Shown here piece after piece: positions 56,025 to 64,000 of a stretch of 64,000 bases of DNA. A program made the position numbers and the translations under genes. The notes under the pieces are model-generated. The model was not told the DNA's origin. It did not search any database and saw nothing but the letters and a program-made list of their open reading frames with translations. Position 1 is the stretch's first letter. Each line of letters starts with the position of its first letter. The stretch comes from an uncultured Roseovarius sp. (GTDB lineage: Bacteria > Pseudomonadota > Alphaproteobacteria > Rhodobacterales > Rhodobacteraceae). Location: the NCBI GenBank assembly GCA_934501475.1, contig CAKSUL010000001.1, positions 20,846 through 84,845 of the forward strand. Reading direction: 5' to 3'.

Positions 56025-56053
56025 TTGACAAGGTTCGCCAGACCCGTTACTGA
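56025..56053 (+). promoter_or_regulatory. possible bamA promoter
   Basis: TTGACA (56025-56030), a perfect -35, is followed after 17 bp by TACTGA (56048-56053), a weak -10. It lies 35 bp before the bamA start in a 239-bp gap, so bamA and its followers may have their own promoter. Confidence 0.4.
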
Positions 56054-56087
56054 CATGTGAACAGGGTTGTCTGACTGGGGTTGAGAA

Positions 56088-58418
56088 ATGCAGTATTCCA
56101 ATCATAAGCGCACGACGCGTGCCATAGGGTCATATCTAAAGCATGTCGTTGCATATGCGCTTTTGATTGGTTTGATTTCATTCACCTTTATGGGGATGGC
56201 AGGGCGCGCCGAGGCGCAGAGCTATCGGTTCAGCTCGGTCCAGATCGAGGGCAATCAGCGCATCGAAAGCTCGACCATTCTGACCTACGCGGGAATCGCC
56301 CGCGGCCAGACGGTCAGCGCCGGTGAACTGAACGCCGCCTATCAACGCATCCTGGCCAGCGGCCTGTTCGAAAGCGTCGAATTGACGCCGCGCGGCAGCC
56401 AGTTGCAGATCACCGTGCGTGAATATCCCACCATCAGCAAGATCGCCTTCGAGGGCAACAAAAGCCTGAAAGACAAGGATCTGGCAGGCTTTATCGAAAG
56501 CGCGTCACGGCAGGTGTTCAACCCCGCCAAGGCCGAACGCGACGCCGCCACCATCGTCGATGCCTATGCCGAAAACGGCCGCAGCGCCGCACGCGTCACC
56601 CCGCGCGTCATCAAGCGCAGCGACAACCGCGTCGATCTGGTGTTCGAGATTTTCGAGGGCCGCAAGATCGAGGTGCAGCGCATCGGATTCGTCGGCAACA
56701 AGGCCTATTCGGACAGCCGCCTGCGCCGGGTTCTGGGCAGCAAGCAGGCCGGTCTGTTCCGCGCGATCATCAACCGCGACACCTTTGTCGAGGACCGGAT
56801 CGAGTTCGACAAACAGCTTCTGACGGATTTCTATTCGCTGCGCGGCTACGTGGATTTCCGCGTGACCGGCGTGAACGCCGAATTGACCCGCGAACGTGAC
56901 ACCTATTTCATCACCTTCAACATCCAGGAAGGCCAGCAGTTCAAATTCGGCCAGATCACCACCGTCAGCGAGATGACCGGCGTCGATGCCGAGGATTATC
57001 AGGCGACGCTGAAGATCCGCCCCGGTGTGGTCTATTCCCCGACCCTGGTGGAAAACGCGATTGCGCGGATGGAACGTCTGGGCGTCAAGCAGGGCGTCGA
57101 TTTCCTTCGGGTCGAGCCGCGCATCACGCGCAATGACCGCGACCTGACGCTGGATGTGGAATTCGTGATCATGCGCGGCCCCCGCGTCTTCGTCGAGCGG
57201 ATCGACATCGAAGGCAACACCACCACGCTGGACCGGGTGATCCGCCGCCAGTTCGACGCGGCCGAGGGTGATCCCTTCAACCCGCGCCAGATCCGCCAGA
57301 GTGCCGAGCGTATCCGCGCGCTGGATTATTTCGAAACCGCCGATGTGGATGCGCGCGAGGGATCGCGCCCCGATCAGGTGGTCGTCGATGTGGATGTCGA
57401 GGAAAAGAACACCGGGTCGCTGACCTTTGGTGCGTCCTATTCCACCAGCAGCGGTCTGGGTCTGTCGCTGGGGTTCCGTGAGCGCAACTTCCTGGGTCGT
57501 GGCCAGCAATTGTCGGCCTCCATCGCCGCCAGCGAATCCAGCGCCAACTACAATATCGACTTTGTCGAGCCGGCCTTTCTCGGGCGCAACGTGGCGTTCG
57601 GGCTGAATTTCGGTCTGGTCGAAACATCGGACGACTACAGCTTTTACGACACCACCATCGGCACGTTCCGCCCCAGCCTGACCTTCCCGGTCAGCGAGAA
57701 CAGCCGCCTGACACTGCTTTACACGGCGACCTATCGGGACATGGATGATTTCACCGGGGCCTCGACATTGCTGGCGCAAGAGGCGCTGCAAAGCGGGCGG
57801 TTCTCAAGCGGGATCGGCTATGTCTATACGTTTGACACGCGCCGCACCGGGCTCAATCCGAATGCCGGCGTGCTGCTGTCCTTTGGTCAGGATTTCTATG
57901 GCCTGGGCGGCGACACCGAACATATCAAGAGCTCGGCCAAGGCGATTGCCCAGACCAAGGTGATGAACGAAGAGGTGACGTTGCGCGCCACGCTCGAGGG
58001 TGGGGCCCTGCATTACAGCGGCGGCAAGAGCAGCTTGGCCGTTGACCGGTTTTCGGGTCAGATCATCCGCGGGTTCGAGCCAAACGGCATCGGCCCGATC
58101 GAAGGAACCGAGCATCTGGGCGGGGACTATTATGCGTCGCTCAAGCTGGACGCGGAATTCCCGCTGGGCTTGCCCGAGGAATTCGGCATCACCGGCGGTG
58201 CGTTCTACGATATCGGCGCGATCTGGGACGTGGATCGCCGGTTGGCGCCGGGGGCGATCATCAACTCGAACGGGTTCGAAGCGCGCCATTCGGTCGGTGT
58301 GTCGATGATCTGGCAATCGCCGTTCGGGCCGCTGCGGTTCAACTGGTCGCACGCTCTTGAAAAGCAACCGGGCGACAAGACACAGAACTTTGACCTGACG
58401 ATCGCATCGCAGTTCTGA
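56088..58418 (+). CDS. bamA: outer-membrane protein assembly factor BamA
   Basis: 776 residues. Signal peptide (core VVAYALLIGLISFTFMGMA, cleavage after AEAQ near 44), five POTRA domains (about 45-390: FSSVQIEGNQRIESSTI, KIAFEGNKSLKDKDL, QRIGFVGNKAYSDSRL, then FVERIDIEGNTTTLDRVI), and a 16-strand Omp85 barrel from about 430, including GLSLGFRERNFLGRGQ, the IRGFEPNGIGP loop-6 motif and a final strand ending in phenylalanine (ASQF). Core of the Bam machinery that inserts proteins such as LptD. Confidence 0.98.
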   Translation: MQYSNHKRTTRAIGSYLKHVVAYALLIGLISFTFMGMAGRAEAQSYRFSSVQIEGNQRIESSTILTYAGIARGQTVSAGELNAAYQRILASGLFESVELTPRGSQLQITVREYPTISKIAFEGNKSLKDKDLAGFIESASRQVFNPAKAERDAATIVDAYAENGRSAARVTPRVIKRSDNRVDLVFEIFEGRKIEVQRIGFVGNKAYSDSRLRRVLGSKQAGLFRAIINRDTFVEDRIEFDKQLLTDFYSLRGYVDFRVTGVNAELTRERDTYFITFNIQEGQQFKFGQITTVSEMTGVDAEDYQATLKIRPGVVYSPTLVENAIARMERLGVKQGVDFLRVEPRITRNDRDLTLDVEFVIMRGPRVFVERIDIEGNTTTLDRVIRRQFDAAEGDPFNPRQIRQSAERIRALDYFETADVDAREGSRPDQVVVDVDVEEKNTGSLTFGASYSTSSGLGLSLGFRERNFLGRGQQLSASIAASESSANYNIDFVEPAFLGRNVAFGLNFGLVETSDDYSFYDTTIGTFRPSLTFPVSENSRLTLLYTATYRDMDDFTGASTLLAQEALQSGRFSSGIGYVYTFDTRRTGLNPNAGVLLSFGQDFYGLGGDTEHIKSSAKAIAQTKVMNEEVTLRATLEGGALHYSGGKSSLAVDRFSGQIIRGFEPNGIGPIEGTEHLGGDYYASLKLDAEFPLGLPEEFGITGGAFYDIGAIWDVDRRLAPGAIINSNGFEARHSVGVSMIWQSPFGPLRFNWSHALEKQPGDKTQNFDLTIASQF

Positions 58419-58489
58419 TCGGGCTCGCCCGCGATTTCCAGATCAGGACCAGCCGGCGCGCCTTGCATCATTCGCTCAAAGGGGGCGTC

Positions 58490-59176
58490 TTGCCACAGAT
58501 CCGTGTTTCAGATGTGTTGCGCAACGCGGTGACCCTGCGCCGTGGGGTGGGCGTGATGGCGCTTGGCCTTGCGGCGGCGCTGTGTGCGCCGGGTCCGGTT
58601 GCGGTGGCACAGGATGTCGGGGTCGTGCAGAGCGAGGTTCTGGTGATCGATATCGAGCGGTTCTTTCAGGGCAGCCTGCTGGGGCAGCGGATGATCGAGG
58701 AATACCAGACCGCGCGCGATGAATTGATCGCCCATAACCGCGAGATCGAGGCCGAGTTGCGCGCCGAGGAACAGGCCCTGACCGAGCGGCGGGCCAAGAT
58801 GACCCCATCGGCGTTTCGCGATCTGGCGGATGGGTTCGACGCCAAGGTGCGCAGCATCCGGCAGGAAAACGAACTGGCCGCGCGCGACCTTGAGGGCAGC
58901 CGCGAGCGCGCGCCGCTGACCCTGATGCGCATGGCCGAACCGGTATTGGTGGAGCTGATGCGCGACGCGGGCGGGACGATCATTCTGGATCAGCGTCAGG
59001 TCCTGTTGCGCGCGGATGTGGTGGATATAACCGATCTGGCCATCGCGCGGGTGAATGCGACCATCGGCGATGGTGCGCCACCTGAAACACCAGCCCCAGA
59101 CCAGCCAACCCCAGACCAGCCGGCCCCCGATCAGCCAGAACCAGAGCCGGCGGAACCAGAGCCGAGCGAGCCATGA
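58490..59176 (+). CDS. OmpH/Skp family periplasmic chaperone with Pro-rich tail
   Basis: 228 residues from a TTG at 58490 preceded by AAAGGGGG; another TTG at 58463 is less likely. Signal peptide core VGVMALGLAAALCAPGP, cleavage after AVAQ. The Skp-type pattern follows: SEVLVIDIERFFQGSLLGQR, long coiled-coil arms (about 70-140) and TIILDQRQVLLRADVVDITD. A C-terminal tail of about 30 residues is a Pro/Glu-rich repeat (three PDQP units, then EPEPAEPEPSEP), not part of classical Skp. Chaperone for unfolded outer-membrane proteins, directly after bamA as usual. Confidence 0.9.
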   Translation: MPQIRVSDVLRNAVTLRRGVGVMALGLAAALCAPGPVAVAQDVGVVQSEVLVIDIERFFQGSLLGQRMIEEYQTARDELIAHNREIEAELRAEEQALTERRAKMTPSAFRDLADGFDAKVRSIRQENELAARDLEGSRERAPLTLMRMAEPVLVELMRDAGGTIILDQRQVLLRADVVDITDLAIARVNATIGDGAPPETPAPDQPTPDQPAPDQPEPEPAEPEPSEP

Positions 59177-59384
59177 CACCCGCTCTGCGCCGCTTGCCCA
59201 TGGCTGCGCAAATTGCTAAAGCGTTGCGACATTTTGTTGAATCGTGACACTATGCCGGAACGCCCACGATGAACGCGGGTGGCGGGCGTGCGGGGGCTGG
59301 CACCGGGGGCGCAACCCTGCGCCATCACAGGTCGCGCGGGCCTGACGCCGCAACAAGGACGCGCCCGATGCGAAAGGAAAGCCA

Positions 59385-59852
59385 GTGACAGACAGCCTGC
59401 TCAGCGCCGATATTCACCTGATCCAGCGGCTTATTCCGCATCGCTATCCGTTTCTTCTGGTGGATAAGGTGCGCGATATCGACGGCTATAAAACGGCGAC
59501 GGGCATCAAGAATGTCACCATGAACGAGCCGCATTTCCAGGGCCATTTCCCCGGCAAGCCGATCATGCCGGGCGTCACCATTGTCGAGGCGATGGCGCAG
59601 ACGGCGGCGGTGATGGTGGGCACGGCGCTGGACATGGCGGATCGCAACATGCTGGTTTATTTCATGTCCATCGACAATTGCAAATTCCGCCGCATGGTGG
59701 TGCCGGGGGATGTTCTGGAAATGCACCTGACCACCCTGCGCGGCAAACCCGGCGGCAAGGTCTGGAAATTCAGCGGCACGGCCGAAGTCGGCGGCGAAAT
59801 GGCCTGTGAGGCCGAATTCACCGCGATGATGGACCTGAGCGGCGGGGCGTGA
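59385..59852 (+). CDS. fabZ: 3-hydroxyacyl-[ACP] dehydratase FabZ
   Basis: 155 residues, GTG start at 59385. Hot-dog fold dehydratase: [29 protein letters not shown] with the catalytic His, and the [11 protein letters not shown] helix with the catalytic Glu. Supplies hydroxyacyl-ACP balance for fatty acid and lipid A synthesis. The lpxD gene that often stands just before it is absent; a 208-bp gap takes its place. The stop overlaps lpxA. Confidence 0.97.
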   Translation: MTDSLLSADIHLIQRLIPHRYPFLLVDKVRDIDGYKTATGIKNVTMNEPHFQGHFPGKPIMPGVTIVEAMAQTAAVMVGTALDMADRNMLVYFMSIDNCKFRRMVVPGDVLEMHLTTLRGKPGGKVWKFSGTAEVGGEMACEAEFTAMMDLSGGA

Positions 59853-60658
59853 CGTCGATGAGCGGGGGCGAAACCCGGATTCACCCCTCCGCCGTGGTGG
59901 AGCGGGGCGCACAGATCGGCGCGGGCTGCCAGATCGGGCCGTTTTGCCATATCGGCCCGGATGTGGTTCTGGGCGAAAGGGTGCAGGTCAAATCCCATGT
60001 GGTGATCACCGGCCAGACCGGGATCGGCGACGACACGGTGATCTTTCCCTTCGCCTGTATCGGCGAGATCCCGCAGGACCTGAAATTCGGCGGTGAAAAG
60101 ACCCGCCTCGAGATCGGCAAGCGCAACCGCATCCGTGAACATGTGACGATGAACACCGGCACCGCCGGGGGCGGGGGGCTGACGCGGGTCGGTGATGATT
60201 GCCTGTTCATGGCCGGCTGTCACGTCGCCCATGACGTGCTGATCGCCAACCGGGTGATCGTGGTCAACAACGCCGCGCTGGCCGGGCATTGCATCATCGA
60301 CGACGACGTGATCATCGGCGGGCTGTCGGGCGTGCATCAATTCGTGCGCATCGGGCGCGGCGCCATCATCGGCGCGGTGACGATGGTGACGAATGACGTC
60401 ATTCCCTATGGGCTGGTGCAGGCGCCGCGCGGCGGGCTGGACGGGCTCAATCTGGTGGGGTTGAAGCGGCGCGGCGTGCCGCGCGCCGACATCACTGCGC
60501 TGCGCGCCGCGTTTCAGATGCTGGCGCAGGGTGAGGGCGCGTTTCAGGACCGCGCGCGCCGCTTGGGCGAGGAAGCCGAAAGCGAATATGTCCGCCATAT
60601 CGTCGATTTCGTCGCCGCCGCCAGCGACCGCTCTTACCTGACGCCGGGGCAGGGCTAG
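59849..60658 (+). CDS. lpxA: UDP-N-acetylglucosamine acyltransferase LpxA
   Basis: 269 residues from a GTG at 59849 that overlaps fabZ by 4 bp; an ATG three codons in is an alternative. Left-handed beta-helix hexapeptide repeats ([20 protein letters not shown] onward), the catalytic His in [12 protein letters not shown], and [17 protein letters not shown] at the start of the helical C-terminal domain. First committed step of lipid A synthesis. Confidence 0.97.
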   Translation: MTSMSGGETRIHPSAVVERGAQIGAGCQIGPFCHIGPDVVLGERVQVKSHVVITGQTGIGDDTVIFPFACIGEIPQDLKFGGEKTRLEIGKRNRIREHVTMNTGTAGGGGLTRVGDDCLFMAGCHVAHDVLIANRVIVVNNAALAGHCIIDDDVIIGGLSGVHQFVRIGRGAIIGAVTMVTNDVIPYGLVQAPRGGLDGLNLVGLKRRGVPRADITALRAAFQMLAQGEGAFQDRARRLGEEAESEYVRHIVDFVAAASDRSYLTPGQG

Positions 60659-60662
60659 GCCC

Positions 60663-61466
60663 GTGGCGCGGCTGGCCATTCTGGGGTTTGGCGGGGCGTT
60701 GCCGGTCGCGATTGCGCAGGCCAATCCCGACGCGATGCAGATCACGCTGAAAGGCATCCCGAGCGCGTTGGGCGCGCCTGCCCGGTGCTTTGAGCTGGAA
60801 AAGATCGGCACGCTGTTCGCGGCGCTGAAATCCGCCGGGGTCACGCGTCTGGTCTTTGCCGGGGCGCTGACGCGCCCGCCGCTCAACCCGGCGGCATTTG
60901 ATGCCGACATGACGCGGATCGCGCCCCACCTGATGCAGGCATTGACGCAGGGCGACGACGCGCTGTTGCGTCAGGTGATCACCGTGTTCGAGGAGCAGGG
61001 CTTTGAGGTGCTCGGGGCCTCTGAGGTGCTGCCGGAGATCTGCGCGCAGGACGGGCTGTGCATCGGCCCCGAGCCCACGGCGCGTGACTGGGCCGATGTG
61101 GCGCGCGGCGCCGAGATACTGGCCGCGATGTCGCCGCTCGATATCGGGCAGGGCTGTGCGGTGGCGGCGGGGTTGTGTCTGGGCATCGAGACGATACAGG
61201 GCACCGATGCCATCCTGCGCTATGTGGCGCAGACCGATCCGGCGCTGAAACGCGGCCAGAAAGGCGTCTATGTGAAGGCCGCCAAACGCGGGCAGGACCT
61301 GCGTATCGACATGCCCGCCATCGGCCCCGATACGCTGCGCAATGTGGCGGCGGCGGGGCTGGGGGGGCTGGTGGTCGAGGCGGGCAAGGTGGTGCTGCTT
61401 GAGCGCGAGGCAACCCTGCAGGCGGCGCGCGACGCGGGGATTTTCCTGATCGCAAAGGCGCTGTGA
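60663..61466 (+). CDS. lpxI: UDP-2,3-diacylglucosamine diphosphatase LpxI
   Basis: 267 residues, GTG start at 60663, 4 nt after lpxA. LpxI (former DUF1009) replaces LpxH in many alphaproteobacteria: hydrolyses UDP-2,3-diacylglucosamine to lipid X. Motifs: LAILGFGGALPVAIAQ, FAGALTRPPLNPAAFD, CVAAG-like GCAVAAGLCLGIETIQGTDA, KAAKRGQDLRIDMPAIGPDT. The stop shares one base with the lpxB ATG. Confidence 0.94.
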   Translation: MARLAILGFGGALPVAIAQANPDAMQITLKGIPSALGAPARCFELEKIGTLFAALKSAGVTRLVFAGALTRPPLNPAAFDADMTRIAPHLMQALTQGDDALLRQVITVFEEQGFEVLGASEVLPEICAQDGLCIGPEPTARDWADVARGAEILAAMSPLDIGQGCAVAAGLCLGIETIQGTDAILRYVAQTDPALKRGQKGVYVKAAKRGQDLRIDMPAIGPDTLRNVAAAGLGGLVVEAGKVVLLEREATLQAARDAGIFLIAKAL

Positions 61467-62620
61467 TGCGGGTGTTCATCATCGCCGGCGAGGCGTCGGG
61501 TGACCGGCTGGGCGCGGCGCTGATGGCGGGGCTGAAGTCACTGAAAGATGTTGAGTTTCAAGGCGTTGGCGGGGCGTTGATGCAGGCCGAAGGGCTGGAC
61601 AGCCGCTTTGCGATGGATGAACTCAGCGTGATGGGCATTGTCGAGGTGTTGCCGAAATACCGCCACCTGAAGCGCCGCATTGCCGAATGCGCCAAGGCGG
61701 TTCTGGACATGCGCCCCGATGTTCTGATCACCATCGACAGCCCCGATTTTTCACTGCGCGTCGCCAAACTGGTCAAGCGGCAAAGCACCATCCGCACGGT
61801 GCATTATGTCGCCCCCACGGTCTGGGCGTGGCGGGCGGGGCGCGCACGCAAAATGGCCCGCGTGATCGATCATGTGCTGGCACTGTTCCCGTTCGAGCCG
61901 CCGTTCATGCAAGCCGCCGGGATGGAGTGCGATTTTGTCGGGCACCCTGTCGTCGCCGAACCGGTGGCAAGCGCCGCCGACATCGCCGCGTTTCGCGCGC
62001 ATCACGGCTTTGGCGACAGCCCGATCGGGCTGATCCTGCCCGGATCGCGCCGCGGCGAAGTAAGCCGCCTCACGCCGATTTTCGGGCAGGCGATGCGCCC
62101 GGTGCTGGCTGCGCATCCCGATCTGCAACTGGTGATTCCGACCACCCACAATACCGCCCCCCTTGTGCGCGACGCGGTGAAATCATGGCTCAGGGCGCCG
62201 GTCATCCTCGACCCCAGGGATATGGACAGCGCGGCCTGGAAGGCGCAGAAATCCGCGGCGTTCAAGGCCGCTGACTGGGCGCTGGCCGCGTCGGGCACCG
62301 TGTCTCTGGAACTGGCGGCCAGTGAAACGCCGATGGTCATCGCCTATGATGTCAACTGGTTGAGCCGCCAGATCATCGCCGCGATGCTGAAGGTGGACAC
62401 GCTGACGCTGGTCAATCTGGTGAGCGAGACGCGCGACATCCCCGAATGCAACGGCAAGCATTGCAACCCTCCGGAAATCGCGGCCGCGCTGCTCAGGGTG
62501 ATGGCCGATCCTGATGCGCAACTGGCCGCGATGCGCATCACCATGGAGCGCCTGGGCAAGGGCGGCGAGGCCCCCGGCCTGCGCGCCGCCAAGGCGGTTC
62601 TGGCGCGCCTGCCAGGGTAG
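61466..62620 (+). CDS. lpxB: lipid-A-disaccharide synthase LpxB
   Basis: 384 residues from the ATG at 61466 (TGATG with lpxI; a GTG one codon before also fits). GT19 glycosyltransferase: IIAGEASGDRLGAALM, QGVGGALMQAEG, IDSPDFSLRVAK, VAPTVWAWRAGRA, LPGSRRGEV and ALAASGTVSLELAASETPMV. Condenses lipid X with UDP-diacylglucosamine at the inner membrane. It ends 3 bp from the opposing mnmA stop. Confidence 0.97.
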   Translation: MRVFIIAGEASGDRLGAALMAGLKSLKDVEFQGVGGALMQAEGLDSRFAMDELSVMGIVEVLPKYRHLKRRIAECAKAVLDMRPDVLITIDSPDFSLRVAKLVKRQSTIRTVHYVAPTVWAWRAGRARKMARVIDHVLALFPFEPPFMQAAGMECDFVGHPVVAEPVASAADIAAFRAHHGFGDSPIGLILPGSRRGEVSRLTPIFGQAMRPVLAAHPDLQLVIPTTHNTAPLVRDAVKSWLRAPVILDPRDMDSAAWKAQKSAAFKAADWALAASGTVSLELAASETPMVIAYDVNWLSRQIIAAMLKVDTLTLVNLVSETRDIPECNGKHCNPPEIAAALLRVMADPDAQLAAMRITMERLGKGGEAPGLRAAKAVLARLPG

Positions 62621-62623
62621 GGT

Positions 62624-63775
62624 TCAGCCCTGCGTCCCGCGCCAGATCCAGCCGCCGCCATAGATGCGGCTGCTGTCGTTGTCGTAGAACACGCAGGCCT
62701 GACCGGGTGAGACACCTTCTTCGGGGGTCAGCAATTCGACCTCGGCGGTGGTGTCCGACAGCGGGCGGATGATCGCGGCGCGCGGCGGGCGGGTCGAGCG
62801 GACCTTGACCGACAGGTGCCATTCATCGCGGCTCGTGAACGGCGCATCGCCCAGCCAGTTGATTTCGCGCACGGGGATGGTGCGGGTGCTCAGCATGTCC
62901 TTGGGCCCGACGATCACGCGCTTGGCGTCGACATCCAGTTTCACCACATAAAGCGGGTCGGCCAGACCGCCGATGCCCAGGCCGCGCCGCTGGCCGATCG
63001 TGTAGTGCAACACGCCGTCATGCCGGCCCAGGACATTGCCCTCGACATCGACGATATCGCCCGGCTCGGCGGCGCCGGGGCGCAGTTTCTCGATGACGCT
63101 GGCATAATCGCCATTGGGCACAAAGCAGATATCCTGGCTGTCGGGCTTGTCCGCCACGCTCAGCCCGTATTTCGCCGCCAACGCGCGGGTGGCATCCTTT
63201 GACGGCAGATGCCCCAGCGGAAAGCGCAGGAAATCCAGCTGCTCGGGCGTGGTCGAGAACAGGAAATAGCTTTGATCGCGGTTGGCATCGGTGGCCGAGT
63301 GCAGTTCCGGCCCATGGTCGCCCATCTTGCGCTGGATATAATGCCCGGTCGCCATGCAATCGGCGTCCAGATCGCGGGCGGTTTCCAGCAGATCCTTGAA
63401 TTTCACCCGCTCGTTGCAGCGGATGCAGGGCACGGGGGTGGCCCCGGCAAGGTAGCTGTCGGCAAATTCGTCGATCACCGCATCCTTGAAGATGTTCTCG
63501 TAATCCAGAACATAATGCGCAAAGCCCATTTCCTCGGCGACGCGGCGGGCGTCATGGATATCGAGCCCGGCGCAGCACGCGCCCTTTTTCGCCAGCGCCG
63601 CGCCGTGATCGTAAAGTTGCAGGGTCACGCCGACAACGTCATAGCCCTCTTCGGCCAGTTGCGCCGCCACGACCGAACTGTCGACGCCGCCGGACATGGC
63701 CACGACGACGCGGGTTTCGCTTTCGGGCTTGGCAAAGCCGAGTGAATTCAGCGGATGGGCGGTATCGAGCGCCAT
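62624..63775 (-). CDS. mnmA: tRNA 2-thiouridylase MnmA
   Basis: 383 residues from the ATG at 63775, with GGAGG before it; the open extension to 63820 is not conserved-looking. PP-loop [16 protein letters not shown], the first catalytic Cys in [25 protein letters not shown], and the second Cys in [13 protein letters not shown]. Thiolates U34 of Lys, Glu and Gln tRNAs using sulfur relayed from cysteine desulfurase. Confidence 0.97.
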   Translation of the reverse strand: MALDTAHPLNSLGFAKPESETRVVVAMSGGVDSSVVAAQLAEEGYDVVGVTLQLYDHGAALAKKGACCAGLDIHDARRVAEEMGFAHYVLDYENIFKDAVIDEFADSYLAGATPVPCIRCNERVKFKDLLETARDLDADCMATGHYIQRKMGDHGPELHSATDANRDQSYFLFSTTPEQLDFLRFPLGHLPSKDATRALAAKYGLSVADKPDSQDICFVPNGDYASVIEKLRPGAAEPGDIVDVEGNVLGRHDGVLHYTIGQRRGLGIGGLADPLYVVKLDVDAKRVIVGPKDMLSTRTIPVREINWLGDAPFTSRDEWHLSVKVRSTRPPRAAIIRPLSDTTAEVELLTPEEGVSPGQACVFYDNDSSRIYGGGWIWRGTQG

Positions 63776-64000
63776 TCTGGCCTCCGGTTGTGGGATATGT
63801 GATCGAAAAACGTGCCGCATTTTAGCGGTCTTGCTGGGGCGAAAATCACCCGTTCGCCCGTCATATGGGCTGTTTCGGGGTGATTCTCAACCATGGGCAG
63901 GGGAATAGCGGGATGTTTTAGAACAATGTGAATCACTCTGCGCGCCGGGTTTCAGGCGATGTTAAGGCGCAGATCGCCACTCTGACCTTGTTGTTCACAA
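63776..64000. other. upstream region of mnmA, no gene seen to the window edge
   Basis: 225 bp without a supported reading frame. It contains two GANTC sites (63882-63886 and 63930-63934) lying inside a 7-bp inverted repeat GTGATTC / GAATCAC (63880-63886 and 63930-63936), and a lone TTAA at 63962-63965. Probably the divergent promoter region of mnmA and an unseen rightward gene. Confidence 0.5.

Noticed and set aside
59173-59247. 24-codon frame overlapping the skp stop by ATGA (MTPALRRLPMAAQIAKALRH...)
   Set aside because: Overlap is typical of real operon junctions, but the peptide is too short, has no resemblance to LpxD or any other family and no independent evidence.

Overview
The window is a dense, high-GC, single-chromosome stretch from an alphaproteobacterium, almost certainly a member of the Rhodobacterales (Roseobacter/Paracoccus-type). 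Evidence: a SAM/SAH-type riboswitch in front of metK (a class known essentially from Rhodobacterales), the CckA cell-cycle kinase with a CtrA-type TTAA-N7-TTAA site beside it, an alphaproteobacterial LexA box (GAAC-N7-GAAC) at recA, an LpxI-type lipid A pathway, and the gene orders miaB-phoH-ybeY-corC-lnt-metK, lptF-lptG-lptD-surA-pdxA-rsmA and pyrH-frr-uppS-cdsA-dxr-rseP-bamA-skp-fabZ-lpxA-lpxI-lpxB. I see no tRNA, rRNA, insertion sequence, prophage or CRISPR array; this is core chromosome with a few small accessory genes.

Layout. 1-8 kb: end of miaB, an OmpA-like protein plus a small lipoprotein sharing a Cys/Trp motif, phoH, an unknown protein, ybeY, corC, lnt, then the riboswitch and metK. 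8.3-12.8 kb: a coupled M24 peptidase/PLP ammonia-lyase pair (minus strand), then purL. 12.9-20.4 kb: minus-strand envelope operon lptF-lptG-lptD-surA-pdxA-rsmA with 4-bp overlaps at nearly every junction. 20.6-29.9 kb: pepA-holC, a periplasmic DsrE/rhodanese pair with an FNR-type box, a GST, a retropepsin-like protease, MarC, an ABC-F ATPase, a small secreted unknown, ndk and a LpxL-like acyltransferase. 30-36 kb: a 39-aa Lys/Pro peptide, a RACo/RamA-like corrinoid-activating iron-sulfur ATPase, an agmatinase-family enzyme, guaB and an RsmB-like methyltransferase. 36-50 kb: cckA, a sulfotransferase, recA, alaS, a DUF1330 protein, typA, a FemAB-like transferase, ssb, a lytic transglycosylase, an AraC regulator and miaA. 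50-64 kb: the translation/isoprenoid/envelope cluster from pyrH to lpxB, then mnmA converging on it.

Functionally the window is dominated by outer-membrane biogenesis (Lnt, LptD/F/G, SurA, BamA, Skp, RseP, LpxA/I/B, FabZ, an LPLAT), RNA modification (MiaA, MiaB, MnmA, RsmA, RsmB-like, YbeY), methionine/SAM supply (MetK with its riboswitch, a candidate B12-reactivating protein) and cell-cycle/SOS control (CckA, RecA).

The least explained items are: a roughly 25-nt GAGTATTT... element present at three gene ends (twice as an inverted pair); the shared W-DP-GC-HW motif in the OmpA-like/lipoprotein pair; the FNR-box DsrE/rhodanese module; a C-x2-C-x2-C-x-C cluster inside CckA; a hairpin abutting the ABC-F start codon; and the M24/ammonia-lyase pair. 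I do not see a clear new defence or mobile system.
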